From positions 34,350-98,349 of the forward strand of contig JASGMV010000005.1 in the NCBI GenBank assembly GCA_030156255.1: DNA of 64,000 nt. The letters run 5' to 3'. A model generated the notes under the pieces. It saw nothing but the letters and a program-made list of their open reading frames with translations. It ran no database searches and was not told the DNA's origin. Source of the DNA: Desulfovibrionales bacterium. Lineage in GTDB: Bacteria; Desulfobacterota; Desulfovibrionia; Desulfovibrionales; Desulfovibrionaceae. The position numbers and the translations under genes were made by a program. Shown here one piece after another: positions 20,523 through 29,230 of this stretch (positions within the stretch are counted from its first letter, which is position 1; each line of letters opens with the position of its first letter).

Positions 20523-20604
20523 GGTCAACTCGTTTGCGGGTTACGGATCAACAGATACACGCCCCTCGGGGCGAAGGCCAGCGGAAGTTCTCGGCGCCGC
20601 CGGG

Positions 20605-21225
20605 TTACTTGGAATGCTCGGAGCGATTGTTCGTCTCCAACTGCCGGCTCCAGTCGGGAGTTTGGGAGCCCGGCGCCGTCGACGATCTGATCAGGGCGTC
20701 GGCGTTCGAATCGTTGCTGATCCACTGGATGGCGCTTGAAGACCACCAGCCGGGCAAGGTGGCGTTCGCCAGCATGGCGGGGGTGGGCGGAAGCTTGACG
20801 TCCAGGTCGTTGGTCAAGGCATCCCGCATGGCCTGGACCTCGAAACTCAGTCGCAGGAGCGCCGGGGAGTCTGTTTGGTTGTTGTTCGTTTGGTTGCTTT
20901 GCTGCGCGTGGTCCAGGAGCCGCTCCGTCGCGTCCAGTTTGACCAGCATGTATGTTTGCTGCCTGCGCAATTGCTCCACCAGTGACAGAATACTGGTTTG
21001 AGTGGCCTGGACGGGAGTGTTTGCCTGGACGATGGAATGATGCAGCTCGATTTTTGCTTTGGCGAGCTCCTTCTCCAATTGCGCGATACGCTGCTGCGAA
21101 TCCAGTTGTTCCTGAAGGAGTTGGGCGCGCATCGCCTCCAATTCCGTATGGCTGGCGCAACCAGCCAGCAACAGCGCCAAACTCAATATGAGCACGGGGA
21201 CAAGAGAAATTCGTCGAATGAGCAT
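20605..21225 (-). CDS. Lipoprotein, truncated paralogue of the CpoB-like protein
   Basis: A 206-residue lipoprotein (lipobox LLLAGC, Cys near residue 23) with a coiled-coil region. It aligns with the N-terminal half of the CpoB-like protein encoded 0.3 kb downstream: ANTPVQATQTSI against ATTPFQATQANI, and RLSFEVQAMRDALTNDLDV against RLQFEVETMRQALAHELGL. It has no TPR repeats and ends in a Ser/Asn-rich low-complexity tail. It probably arose by tandem duplication with loss of the TPR part. An outer-membrane lipoprotein of unknown function; a role beside its paralogue is an inference. Confidence 0.75.
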   Translation of the reverse strand: MLIRRISLVPVLILSLALLLAGCASHTELEAMRAQLLQEQLDSQQRIAQLEKELAKAKIELHHSIVQANTPVQATQTSILSLVEQLRRQQTYMLVKLDATERLLDHAQQSNQTNNNQTDSPALLRLSFEVQAMRDALTNDLDVKLPPTPAMLANATLPGWWSSSAIQWISNDSNADALIRSSTAPGSQTPDWSRQLETNNRSEHSK

Positions 21226-21309
21226 ACGCCGCCTCTGACTATGTTAATCGTTCACAACAGACGTTCGGGGTGAGCGAGGCGCCTCGACATGCGGGGACGC
21301 CAGCCACGG

Positions 21310-22065
21310 TTAACACGCTTTCGGCCTCCGCGCCAACAAATACACTCCTAGCAAGCCAAAGGCCAGCGCAATAAGTTGGGTGACGGAAATGGGGCCCGCG
21401 TAACCGCGGTAGTCACCCCTGAAAAATTCTATAAAAATTCGAAAAGAAGCATAGAGAGCCAGGAACAGGCCCATTTGACGACCGGGCGTTTCAAACTTTC
21501 GGCGTGTCACCATTAACACAAAAAAAATGAAAAAACTTGCAAGGCTGTGGTATAGTTGCGTTGGGTGCAGCGGGTGGAAGAGGGGCGCGAGGGACAACGG
21601 GTCCGTGAACCGGATCGCCCAAGGAAGCGTGGGCGCGTATGCGCCGTAGCAACAACCGGCCATGAGACAACCGATGCGGCCTACTCCCTGGCCCAAAGCG
21701 ATGCCCGGCGCCATGGCGTCCAGCCAGGGCAGGATCGGTTGGCCGCGGCGTTTCAAAAAGAGGTAGCCCAACAGTCCGCCCAGGATCGCTCCGCCCAGGA
21801 AAACGAAGCCGCCGCTCCATATGGCGAAAATTTTGAGAGGGTCCTCCAAAAAGGTGGAGATATTGAGCAGAACATACAACAGCCTGGACCCCGCCAGGGC
21901 GCCAAGAACGATCCAAAAGCCGAGATCCGGAATCAACTGATGCGGCAACCCCCGGCGTTTGGCCTCGCGCATGGAGTAGGCCAAGGCGAGCAAAAACGCC
22001 GTTGCGATCAGCACGCCGTAGGAATAAAGCCTGAATCCCCCAATCTCAAGAAGGACGGGATGCAT
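21310..22065 (-). CDS. lgt: Prolipoprotein diacylglyceryl transferase
   Basis: Transfers diacylglycerol from phosphatidylglycerol to the lipobox Cys, the first step of lipoprotein maturation. The 251-residue protein is polytopic (about seven helices) and shows GGFVFLGGAILGGLLGY, the GRIGCLMAGCCYG signature that contains the essential Arg, and HPTQLYHS. Start ATG at 22065 ([17 protein letters not shown]) lies inside the 3' end of lspA, a 20-base overlap, so both lipoprotein-processing enzymes are made together. Several lipoproteins are encoded nearby. Confidence 0.95.
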   Translation of the reverse strand: MHPVLLEIGGFRLYSYGVLIATAFLLALAYSMREAKRRGLPHQLIPDLGFWIVLGALAGSRLLYVLLNISTFLEDPLKIFAIWSGGFVFLGGAILGGLLGYLFLKRRGQPILPWLDAMAPGIALGQGVGRIGCLMAGCCYGAYAPTLPWAIRFTDPLSLAPLFHPLHPTQLYHSLASFFIFFVLMVTRRKFETPGRQMGLFLALYASFRIFIEFFRGDYRGYAGPISVTQLIALAFGLLGVYLLARRPKAC

Positions 22066-22540
22066 GCTTGCGTTTCCTGTACATGGAGATGATGACGGCG
22101 AACGCTCCGAGGGTGATGGCCATGTCCGCAACGTTGAAGGCGGGCCAGTGCTGGGCGCCGATGTGGAAATCCAGGAAATCCACCACGGAGCCGAGCCGTA
22201 TGCGATCCGCGAGGTTGCCGACGGCGCCGCCCAGAATGAGCCCCAGCCCCCAGGTCAAAAAAGGATTCTCGGAGGTGTTGGAGCGTAGCAAATGAACGAT
22301 GACCGCCACGGCGGCCAGGGTCGCCGCGATGAAAAACGTTCGCTGCCAAGTGATGTCCGCCCGGTTCAGAAAGCCGAACGCCGCGCCCCGGTTGACGATG
22401 TACACCAGGTTGAAAAAGCCTGGAATGACGGCCTTGCTTTCTCCCAGGGAGAAACACTGCATGACCGCCAGCTTGGAGGCCTGATCCAGCAGGAGGGCCC
22501 CCAGAGCCAGCAACCCGGCGGCGCGGTATCGGGATTTCAT
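22046..22540 (-). CDS. lspA: Lipoprotein signal peptidase (signal peptidase II)
   Basis: Inner-membrane aspartic protease that removes the signal peptide after Lgt has acted. 164 residues, four membrane helices. Catalytic Asp residues are in [17 protein letters not shown] and [11 protein letters not shown], and the NRGAAFGFL motif is present. It overlaps the ileS stop by four bases and lgt by twenty, giving the common ileS-lspA arrangement extended with lgt. Confidence 0.96.
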   Translation of the reverse strand: MKSRYRAAGLLALGALLLDQASKLAVMQCFSLGESKAVIPGFFNLVYIVNRGAAFGFLNRADITWQRTFFIAATLAAVAVIVHLLRSNTSENPFLTWGLGLILGGAVGNLADRIRLGSVVDFLDFHIGAQHWPAFNVADMAITLGAFAVIISMYRKRKHASRPS

Positions 22541-25389
22541 GACGGCAGGCGCTCCAACACCCCGGCGCAGCGCGGGCAGACGCCTTCGCGTCCCGCTTTG
22601 CCCACGTGCTCGTCAATGCGCCAGCAGCGTTCGCATTTGTCTCCGACCGCCGGCGCCACGCCGATGCGCAGTCCTTCGATTTCGTCGGAAACCAGTTCGT
22701 TTGGCAGCGCTTCCTTATGATCCTGGCCTCTTAGCTCCAATTTGGAGACGATGAACAATTCTTCCAGGTCGAGCCCGTCCATGCGCAAGGCGTCCAAAAG
22801 CTCCTCCGGCGCCTGAATCGTCAGGCTGCAATCCAGGGATTTGCCCACGTCGCCGCGTTTCCGGACCGGCTCCGCCGCGCGGTTGGCCTCGGCCCGGACC
22901 GCGAGAATGCTTTCGAAGCGGTCTCGTTCGGCCTTCTCCAAAAACGGCGCAGGCAGGCTCGGGCGCACGCCGAAGACGGTGGCCGCGTCTGCGGCGGCCA
23001 TGGCGGCGCGCAAGGGATCTGCGAGGTGCTGAAAGATTTCCTCGGCCGTGAAGCTCAAAATGGGCGCCATGGCCTCCAACATGGTTTGCAGAGCGATCCA
23101 GAGCACAGTCTGGGCGGCGCGCCGGGGCGCTCCGTCCCGGTCCTCCACGTAGAGGCGGTCTTTGACGATATCCAGATAAAAGGCGGACAGGTCCGTGACG
23201 CAGAGGTTGTGCAGCGTATGGTGCACTTTGTGGAATTCGAAGGAGCTGAAGGCGTTGACCATGGTTTCGCGCCGGCGCAGCAGCAAATCGGCGTAGTAGC
23301 GGTCGATGGGGTTCATCTCGCCGAAGTCCACGCAGTCGGCGGCCGGATCGAAATCGGCCAGGTTGCCGAGCAGGAACCGGGCCGTGTTGCGGATGCGGCG
23401 GTAGGCGTCCACGAGCCGGGTCAGGATTTCGTCGGAGATGCGAACGTCTTCCTGGTAGTTCACGGCCGAGACCCACAATCTCAGAATTTCGGCGCCGTGC
23501 TTGTCGATGATCTGCTGGGGAGCGATGACGTTGCCGATGGATTTGGACATCTTGCGGCCTTCGCCGTCCACTACGTAGCCATGGGTGAGCACGGCGCGGT
23601 AGGGCGGAACGCCGCGCGTTCCGATGGAGGCCAAAAGGCTTGAATGGAACCAGCCCCGGTGCTGGTCCGAGCCCTCCAGATACAAATCGGCCGGGAAGGC
23701 GCACTCGGGGCGTTGCTCGACCACGGCGGAAAAGCTCGTGCCGGAGTCGAACCAGACGTCCAGGATATCGTCTTCCTTGACGAAATTGGTCCCGCCGCAC
23801 TTGGGGCAGACCAATCCTTCGGGCATGATGTCTTTGACGTCGGCCTCGAACCACGCGTCGCAACCGAGGGGATGGTCCTTGAAGCGAGCGGCTACGGACT
23901 TGACCCATTCGCCGTCGTGGTAGGCCGTGTCACAGTCCTTGCAGATCAGGGCGATGATGGGCACGCCCCAGTTGCGCTGCCGGGAAATACACCAGTCGGG
24001 CCGGTTTTCGATCATGGAGTGGATGCGCTCCCGACCCCAGGACGGAATCCAGCGCACCTCATTGTTGATGGCGTCCAGGGCGCGTTTGCGCAGGCCGTTC
24101 GTCTCCATGGAAATGAACCACTGCGTCGTGGCCCGGAAGATGACGGGCTGTTTGCACCGCCAGCAGTGCGGATAGGAGTGGCTGATCTTCTCCTGCGCCA
24201 GGAGATGGCCTTTTTCCGTCAGGAGTTTGATCACTTCGGGGTTGGCTTCGGTCACGTTCATACCGGCGAAGTGTTCGACGCTCGGCAGAAACCGGCCTTC
24301 GTCGTCCATCGGCGAATAGATATCCAGGCCGCAGCGCACGCCGGTTTCGAAGTCCTCGCGGCCGTGGCCCGGGGCGGTGTGCACGAGCCCGGTTCCGGCG
24401 TCCAGGGTGACGTAGTCGGCCAGGACGATGGGGGACGGACGGTCGTAGAAGGGATGTCGCGCCTCCAGGCCCTCCAGCGCCGAACCCGGGACCTCGGCCA
24501 GAACCTCGCGGTCGGCCCAGTGGAAACGGTCGACCAGCGTCGGCAGCAGCTGGCTGGCCACGACGTACACGCCGCCGCCCGCCAGAACGATGGAGTATTC
24601 GAATTCGGGGTGCGCGGCCACGGCCATGTTGTCCGGAATGGTCCACGGGGTGGTGGTCCAGATGACGGCGTAGGCCGGCGCGTTCGCCGCTTTTTCGGCC
24701 GCCTCGGGCGGCAGCAGCTTGGCGAATTTTTCATCCGGCAGGGGGAAGCGGACGAAGATCGAGGGCGAGGAGGCGTCGTAGTACTCCACCTCGGCCTCGG
24801 CCAGGGCGGTTTTGCAGGAGCAGCACCAGTGCACGGGCTTCTTGCCGCGGTAGGCCGATCCCGTGGACATGAACTCGCCCAGCTCCGAAGCCGTGGCCGA
24901 CTCGTAGGCCGGCTTCATGGTCATGTACGGATCGTCCCAGACTCCGAACACGCCCAGCCGCTTGAATTCTTCGCGCTGGATGTCCAGGTATGTCTCGGCG
25001 TACTCACGGCAGCGCTGGCGGATTTGCAGGGTGTTGAGATCGAGCTTTTCTTTCTTGATCTCCTGGGCCACCTTGTGTTCGATGGGCAGCCCGTGGCAGT
25101 CCCATCCAGGAACGTATTCGGCGCGTTGTCCGCGCATGTTGGCGGATTTGACCACGATGTCCTTGAGAATCTTGTTCAGGGCCGTGCCCAGGTGAATGTG
25201 GCCGTTGGCGTAGGGAGGGCCGTCGTGGAGCACGTAGCGGGAGTCGGCCGGGCTGGCCTGGACCATGGCCTCGTAGGCGTTGATCCGAGCCCAGAACTCC
25301 AACATTTCAGGCTCCTTGGCGCGCAGGTTGGCTTTCATGGGAAAGCTCGTCTTGGGCAGGCACAGCGTATCCTTATAATTGCTGCTCAT
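22537..25389 (-). CDS. ileS: Isoleucyl-tRNA synthetase
   Basis: Class I synthetase of 950 residues. The HIGH motif appears as ANGHIHLG, followed by the editing (CP1) domain with [21 protein letters not shown] residues ([20 protein letters not shown]), GWFHSSL, and KMSKS. The C-terminal zinc ribbon [15 protein letters not shown]...CPRC is complete. It is the bacterial (ileS1) type rather than the mupirocin-resistant one, judged from the length and the C-terminal zinc site. It heads the ileS-lspA-lgt run. The antisense strand stays open for about 2 kb by GC-driven chance and is not a gene. Confidence 0.97.
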   Translation of the reverse strand: MSSNYKDTLCLPKTSFPMKANLRAKEPEMLEFWARINAYEAMVQASPADSRYVLHDGPPYANGHIHLGTALNKILKDIVVKSANMRGQRAEYVPGWDCHGLPIEHKVAQEIKKEKLDLNTLQIRQRCREYAETYLDIQREEFKRLGVFGVWDDPYMTMKPAYESATASELGEFMSTGSAYRGKKPVHWCCSCKTALAEAEVEYYDASSPSIFVRFPLPDEKFAKLLPPEAAEKAANAPAYAVIWTTTPWTIPDNMAVAAHPEFEYSIVLAGGGVYVVASQLLPTLVDRFHWADREVLAEVPGSALEGLEARHPFYDRPSPIVLADYVTLDAGTGLVHTAPGHGREDFETGVRCGLDIYSPMDDEGRFLPSVEHFAGMNVTEANPEVIKLLTEKGHLLAQEKISHSYPHCWRCKQPVIFRATTQWFISMETNGLRKRALDAINNEVRWIPSWGRERIHSMIENRPDWCISRQRNWGVPIIALICKDCDTAYHDGEWVKSVAARFKDHPLGCDAWFEADVKDIMPEGLVCPKCGGTNFVKEDDILDVWFDSGTSFSAVVEQRPECAFPADLYLEGSDQHRGWFHSSLLASIGTRGVPPYRAVLTHGYVVDGEGRKMSKSIGNVIAPQQIIDKHGAEILRLWVSAVNYQEDVRISDEILTRLVDAYRRIRNTARFLLGNLADFDPAADCVDFGEMNPIDRYYADLLLRRRETMVNAFSSFEFHKVHHTLHNLCVTDLSAFYLDIVKDRLYVEDRDGAPRRAAQTVLWIALQTMLEAMAPILSFTAEEIFQHLADPLRAAMAAADAATVFGVRPSLPAPFLEKAERDRFESILAVRAEANRAAEPVRKRGDVGKSLDCSLTIQAPEELLDALRMDGLDLEELFIVSKLELRGQDHKEALPNELVSDEIEGLRIGVAPAVGDKCERCWRIDEHVGKAGREGVCPRCAGVLERLPS

Positions 25390-25683
25390 CGGGGTCGCGT
25401 TCCTTTTACATTGTTGGGGTGGCTCTGGTCACAAGGCACAAGAGGATGGAGCAAGCCGGCTTTGAAGTCAAGGCTCGCGCCTGCTCCCGGCTTACGCGGA
25501 TTCCGGGCGTTGCGGCGTCGCCTCCTCTTGCCCGGGCGTCGCCTCCCTGTCGCCGATGCACGGCCCGTCTTTACAGGCTTGGGCGCATGTGCTAGGAAAA
25601 AGATTGAGTATTTATTACTTAATAGTCTACATTTGTTAGCCTTTTCTCCTTTTTTATCTGCTTTGAAGTTGCGTGAGGCCCGC

Positions 25684-27951
25684 ATGCCGTCCCAAGGTCT
25701 TTCCTGCGACCGAATCCGTGCTTTTTGCCTTGTCGGACTGGCGTTGCTGATGGCCGCGGGGAGCGGATGCCGGGCGGGCGGACGGGGCGCGGGGTTCGGC
25801 GCCTTCTATACGCCGGCCGACCGGATCAATGATCTGCTGGACGGCAATCTGATGCAAAACGCCTCTCGGGTGTATGACGCCAATCCAGGATATTTCACCA
25901 AGTCCGACGCCGAAACCATGGCCGCGTGCGAGCGATTGGTCCGGGCGTTGATGCTCGAAATCGAGCCGCAGGCCGAGGCCGCGTTGGAGGACTTGGACCG
26001 CGCCGCGTGGCCGGCCGGCCCGGCGGCGTGGCCCGAAATGCGTAACGCCCTAGCCCGTGCGCGGGCCGTGCTGGAGGAGGCGGCGCAGCATCGCGTGCTG
26101 GCCGCGCAGGAACTCCGTCCGGCCGTGTTGGAGCGGCTGGCCGCGCAGGACCGCAATCTGCGTTTCCAAATCACGGCCGACGCTCCGGAGATGCTGGCCG
26201 ATTACCCGCTGTTGTCCGCCGAAAAGAGTTTTTTCGAGGTCTATCCGGTCAAAATCGACGCGGCCAAGGCCTTTGGCGACGACGCCCTGAATTTTTGGAG
26301 GAAACGGCTCAAGGACGCGGTGTCCCCGGAGATTCTCCACGCTTTTGATCTCTACGGAGGAAGCCTGCCCGCCGCCGTCCAGGAGGCCATGGGGGAGGCG
26401 TATTACCTGAGCATCATGCGGAGCGAACGGGAGCGCGGCGCCATGTCCCTGGCCGCGGCGTTGGCCGCGGCCAAGACCGTTCGCAAAACCGGCATGCCGC
26501 TCGCCGCCGCGCCCGGCGCCAGGGTCGTGTTCGTCAACGTCACCAGCCGAACGCTGCTTCGCAAAGGCCTGCTGGACTTTCCCGTCTCCATCGACAACGA
26601 TACGCCTTTCGAGACGTCCAGGGGGAGCATGCGCCGTCTGTTCGCCGGCAACGCCACTCTTGACGCCGACTTTTACGTCCTGGTGGACACGGCTTCGACC
26701 CGTTCGGAGCGCACTATCTATAAAAAGCAAACACGGCTTTCCGAATTCCTGTCCGGAGTGCAAACGGTGGAGAACCGCCGTTATATCGAAGAGAGGGACC
26801 GCGTGCTTCGGTTGCGGCAAAAGTACGATTCGGCCGGCGATCATGCGTTGTTCGCTTCCGATCCTTTTGTGCAGCTGTTCGGGGCCGTGTCCCAGTCGCG
26901 GTTGGACGATGACTTGGAAAAAGCCGAAGAACGGCTCAAGAATACGCCTATGTATGTGGAGAAGGAAGTGTACAGCGAGTACGCTTATCCGGTTTTCGAT
27001 CTGGAAGTGGTCAAGCTGGCTACGGTGAACTATTACGTGGTGGACGTGCGGGCCAAGCGATACTTCAAGGACGTCTTCGATGTGCGCGAGTCGCAGAGCT
27101 TTTCCGTGGCTTACGGGGTCAATCCCAAGGACCCGCACCGCCGCGACATCCTGGCCGGCAAGGAGACCGAGGAGGACGTGACCGATTTCGAGGACGCTCC
27201 GGTTCACGTTCCGCTCTCGGCCATTCTGGAGCAGTTCGCCAGCCAACCCGGAAAAGGCAAACCGCTCGCTTCGTTGGCGTCCCTGGCCGACCAGATTTTC
27301 GCGGACCGCAACCGGGCCGTGGAGCTGGCCAAGAAAACCAGGGTGTTCACCGGCGACGAAGGAAGCGACGAGCGATTCAAGGCCGTGGTTTACGTCAGCT
27401 TGCCCCGGTCGTTGGGCTCCGGTTTCTACGTGCGCGACGACGTGGTCATGACCAACTACCACGTCGTGGAGGAGTCGGACTTCGTGGAAATCCGCCTCTA
27501 CGACGGGGCGGAGACGTTCGGCAAGGTCATCGCCAAAGATATCCAGCACGACCTCGCCTTGATCAAAGTCCAGGCCCGCCGCAAACCGCTCAAGTTCTAC
27601 AGCGGGAACAGCCTGCCGCTGGGCGCGACGGCGGAGGTCATCGGAAACCCCGAGGGCTTCAAATTCTCCATATCGCGCGGCGTGATCAGCGCCGTGCGTC
27701 GAGATACGCCCCCGATGGCGATGCAGAGCGGAAAAAATCTGTACATCCAGACCGATGCGGCCATAAATCCCGGAAATTCCGGCGGCCCGCTGTTTCTGGG
27801 CGACGCCGTGATCGGCGTTGTGGATTTCGTCATCCGGGAGTCTGAAGGCCTGAATTTCGCCATCCATTATTCCGACGCCCTGGCGTTCATGAAAAAAAGC
27901 GGAATCGAGCCCATGTTGGCCAAGGAGGAGGACGTGCATGTCAAGAAGTAG
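25684..27951 (+). CDS. Exported trypsin-like serine protease with large N-terminal domain
   Basis: A 755-residue protein with a signal peptide (AFCLVGLALLMAAGSGC); the Cys may be a lipidation site, although the lipobox is atypical (GSGC). Residues about 30-560 are an Ala-rich, mostly helical region I do not recognise. The C-terminal 200 residues form an S1C (DegP/HtrA-like) protease: His593 in TNYHVVEE, Asp623 in QHDLALIKV and Ser699 in NPGNSGGPL, so the triad is complete. No PDZ domain follows. The ATG at 25684 is chosen because the signal peptide begins just after it. It overlaps the next gene by 14 bases, suggesting a functional pair with the TraT-like lipoprotein in the cell envelope. Confidence 0.82.
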   Translation: MPSQGLSCDRIRAFCLVGLALLMAAGSGCRAGGRGAGFGAFYTPADRINDLLDGNLMQNASRVYDANPGYFTKSDAETMAACERLVRALMLEIEPQAEAALEDLDRAAWPAGPAAWPEMRNALARARAVLEEAAQHRVLAAQELRPAVLERLAAQDRNLRFQITADAPEMLADYPLLSAEKSFFEVYPVKIDAAKAFGDDALNFWRKRLKDAVSPEILHAFDLYGGSLPAAVQEAMGEAYYLSIMRSERERGAMSLAAALAAAKTVRKTGMPLAAAPGARVVFVNVTSRTLLRKGLLDFPVSIDNDTPFETSRGSMRRLFAGNATLDADFYVLVDTASTRSERTIYKKQTRLSEFLSGVQTVENRRYIEERDRVLRLRQKYDSAGDHALFASDPFVQLFGAVSQSRLDDDLEKAEERLKNTPMYVEKEVYSEYAYPVFDLEVVKLATVNYYVVDVRAKRYFKDVFDVRESQSFSVAYGVNPKDPHRRDILAGKETEEDVTDFEDAPVHVPLSAILEQFASQPGKGKPLASLASLADQIFADRNRAVELAKKTRVFTGDEGSDERFKAVVYVSLPRSLGSGFYVRDDVVMTNYHVVEESDFVEIRLYDGAETFGKVIAKDIQHDLALIKVQARRKPLKFYSGNSLPLGATAEVIGNPEGFKFSISRGVISAVRRDTPPMAMQSGKNLYIQTDAAINPGNSGGPLFLGDAVIGVVDFVIRESEGLNFAIHYSDALAFMKKSGIEPMLAKEEDVHVKK

Positions 27952-28687
27952 GCTGTCGCCGCGTGCTTTGATCCTGTGTGTTCTGCTCCTGGCCGGATGC
28001 CAGCCGTCCGCGCGCCACGGCATGGTGGTGGACCCCGAAACCGGACTGCAGTTCGGCTCCATGGTCAGCGGCTCTCTGACGCTGGATTCCTCGCTGCTCA
28101 AGGACCGTCGGTTGAAAATCAAGTTGCGCAACACCTCGGGCGATCCGGCGTTCGATCTCTCGGAATTCCAGAAGGTGCTGGAGGAGGCGTATGCGGCCCA
28201 AGGCTACGAGATCGTGCAGGAAGGCGACTTCGGCGTGCTGCTGGACGTGAACGTGGTCTATTCGGGCCAGGCCACGCAGTCCATGGCCTTGGAGTACGGC
28301 CTGCTCGGCGCGGGCGGCGGCCTGGCGACGGGATACTACGCCACGGGCGAAGCGCCCGGCCGAGACGCCAACACGGCCATCGGCGCCGTGAGCGGCGCCG
28401 GCATCGGCGCGATTCTGGGGAGTTATGTAACCGACGAAACCTTCGCCGCAGTGTCCATGATTAGCGTCGCCATTCCACGGTCCAAAAAGGAAGCGCGCGA
28501 GTCGGATATTTACTTCAATGAAAGCCGGCGCCGCATCAAGGAGCAAGAGCGGCGGGTGCTGCGGCAGTACCGCTATAAATACGATATGCAAGCCGCAGTC
28601 TACGCCGGCGGCGGGAATGTCGACCAGTCCGACATCGCCGAGGCGGTCAGAAAGCGCCTTTACCGCATCGCAGCCAACATCATGTAA
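27938..28687 (+). CDS. TraT-like complement-resistance family lipoprotein
   Basis: A 249-residue outer-membrane-type lipoprotein (lipobox LLAGC, Cys21). The order of features follows TraT: conserved N-terminal strand region ending in VVDPETGLQFGSMV, a Gly-rich hydrophobic core (LGAGGGLATGYYATG, IGAVSGAGIGAILGSYVTDE) and a C-terminal YRYKYDMQAAVYAGGGNV. TraT on F plasmids gives surface exclusion and serum resistance; in a free-living anaerobe a general envelope role is more likely. It overlaps the protease gene in another frame, so it is part of the same operon, which ends at the hairpin 14 bases after the stop. Confidence 0.85.
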   Translation: MSRSRLSPRALILCVLLLAGCQPSARHGMVVDPETGLQFGSMVSGSLTLDSSLLKDRRLKIKLRNTSGDPAFDLSEFQKVLEEAYAAQGYEIVQEGDFGVLLDVNVVYSGQATQSMALEYGLLGAGGGLATGYYATGEAPGRDANTAIGAVSGAGIGAILGSYVTDETFAAVSMISVAIPRSKKEARESDIYFNESRRRIKEQERRVLRQYRYKYDMQAAVYAGGGNVDQSDIAEAVRKRLYRIAANIM

Positions 28688-28700
28688 AACCCTCTCCTGA

Positions 28701-28741
28701 CCCGCGCCCCGGCCTATGGAAGGGCGCGGGCGTACCTTTTT
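28701..28741 (+). terminator. Terminator after the TraT-like gene
   Basis: Nine-bp stem CCCGCGCCC / GGGCGCGGG with a 12-base loop, followed six bases later by five T's (28737-28741). It fits the end of the protease-TraT operon. Confidence 0.7.
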
Positions 28742-29230
28742 CACTACGTCTGAATCGCCATTCGACGGCTGCCGGCGTCGCCGTTGTCGTGTACCTGTTC
28801 GTGACCAGGACCGTTGAGCGCTTTTTCATCCGCTGGAAGACGTCACGGGAGACGTCCCTACGGCGAAGGCGGCGGAGCCGTCGACCCTCGCCGCCGCTCC
28901 AGCCGCGCTGCATGAGCTGGCGCAGCCCCAGGTCGAAGCGGATTCTCTCGCGAACTAGGTGTTTTTACGCTTGAAATGCTTGCTTAACGGCGGGCGTACC
29001 GCCTATCAACCTGTCGCAGCAAGGATTTTCGTAAATCCTTGCCAAGCAGTTGGACTTTTTCAAAGTTAACCTGCTCTCATCCGCAACGAACCGATGTTTT
29101 CACAAAGAAGAACCGTCCGTCGGAGGAGGAGGGTTTCGTCGTCGGCTTTGTTTGGGCGGTCTGGGGTGGGACTCCGGATCAGTTCGAAATTATTTTACAT
29201 GGCCGCAAGGTGGTCCTTGCGCCAATCGCT
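28742..29230. other. Gene-poor gap with two hairpins
   Basis: About 490 bases between the protease-TraT operon and the convergent methyltransferase-glycosyltransferase gene. No credible gene is seen. A hairpin at 28989-29003 (GGCGG/CCGCC) and a perfect 10-bp stem at 29019-29042 (GCAAGGATTT, loop TCGT, AAATCCTTGC) lie close together without T-runs. They may end the leftward transcript or be part of an RNA. Confidence 0.4.

Noticed and set aside
23644..25683. About 680 extra codons open in front of the exported protease
   Set aside because: They run antisense to ileS, a firmly identified gene, and the translation has no family features; the signal peptide begins at 25684.
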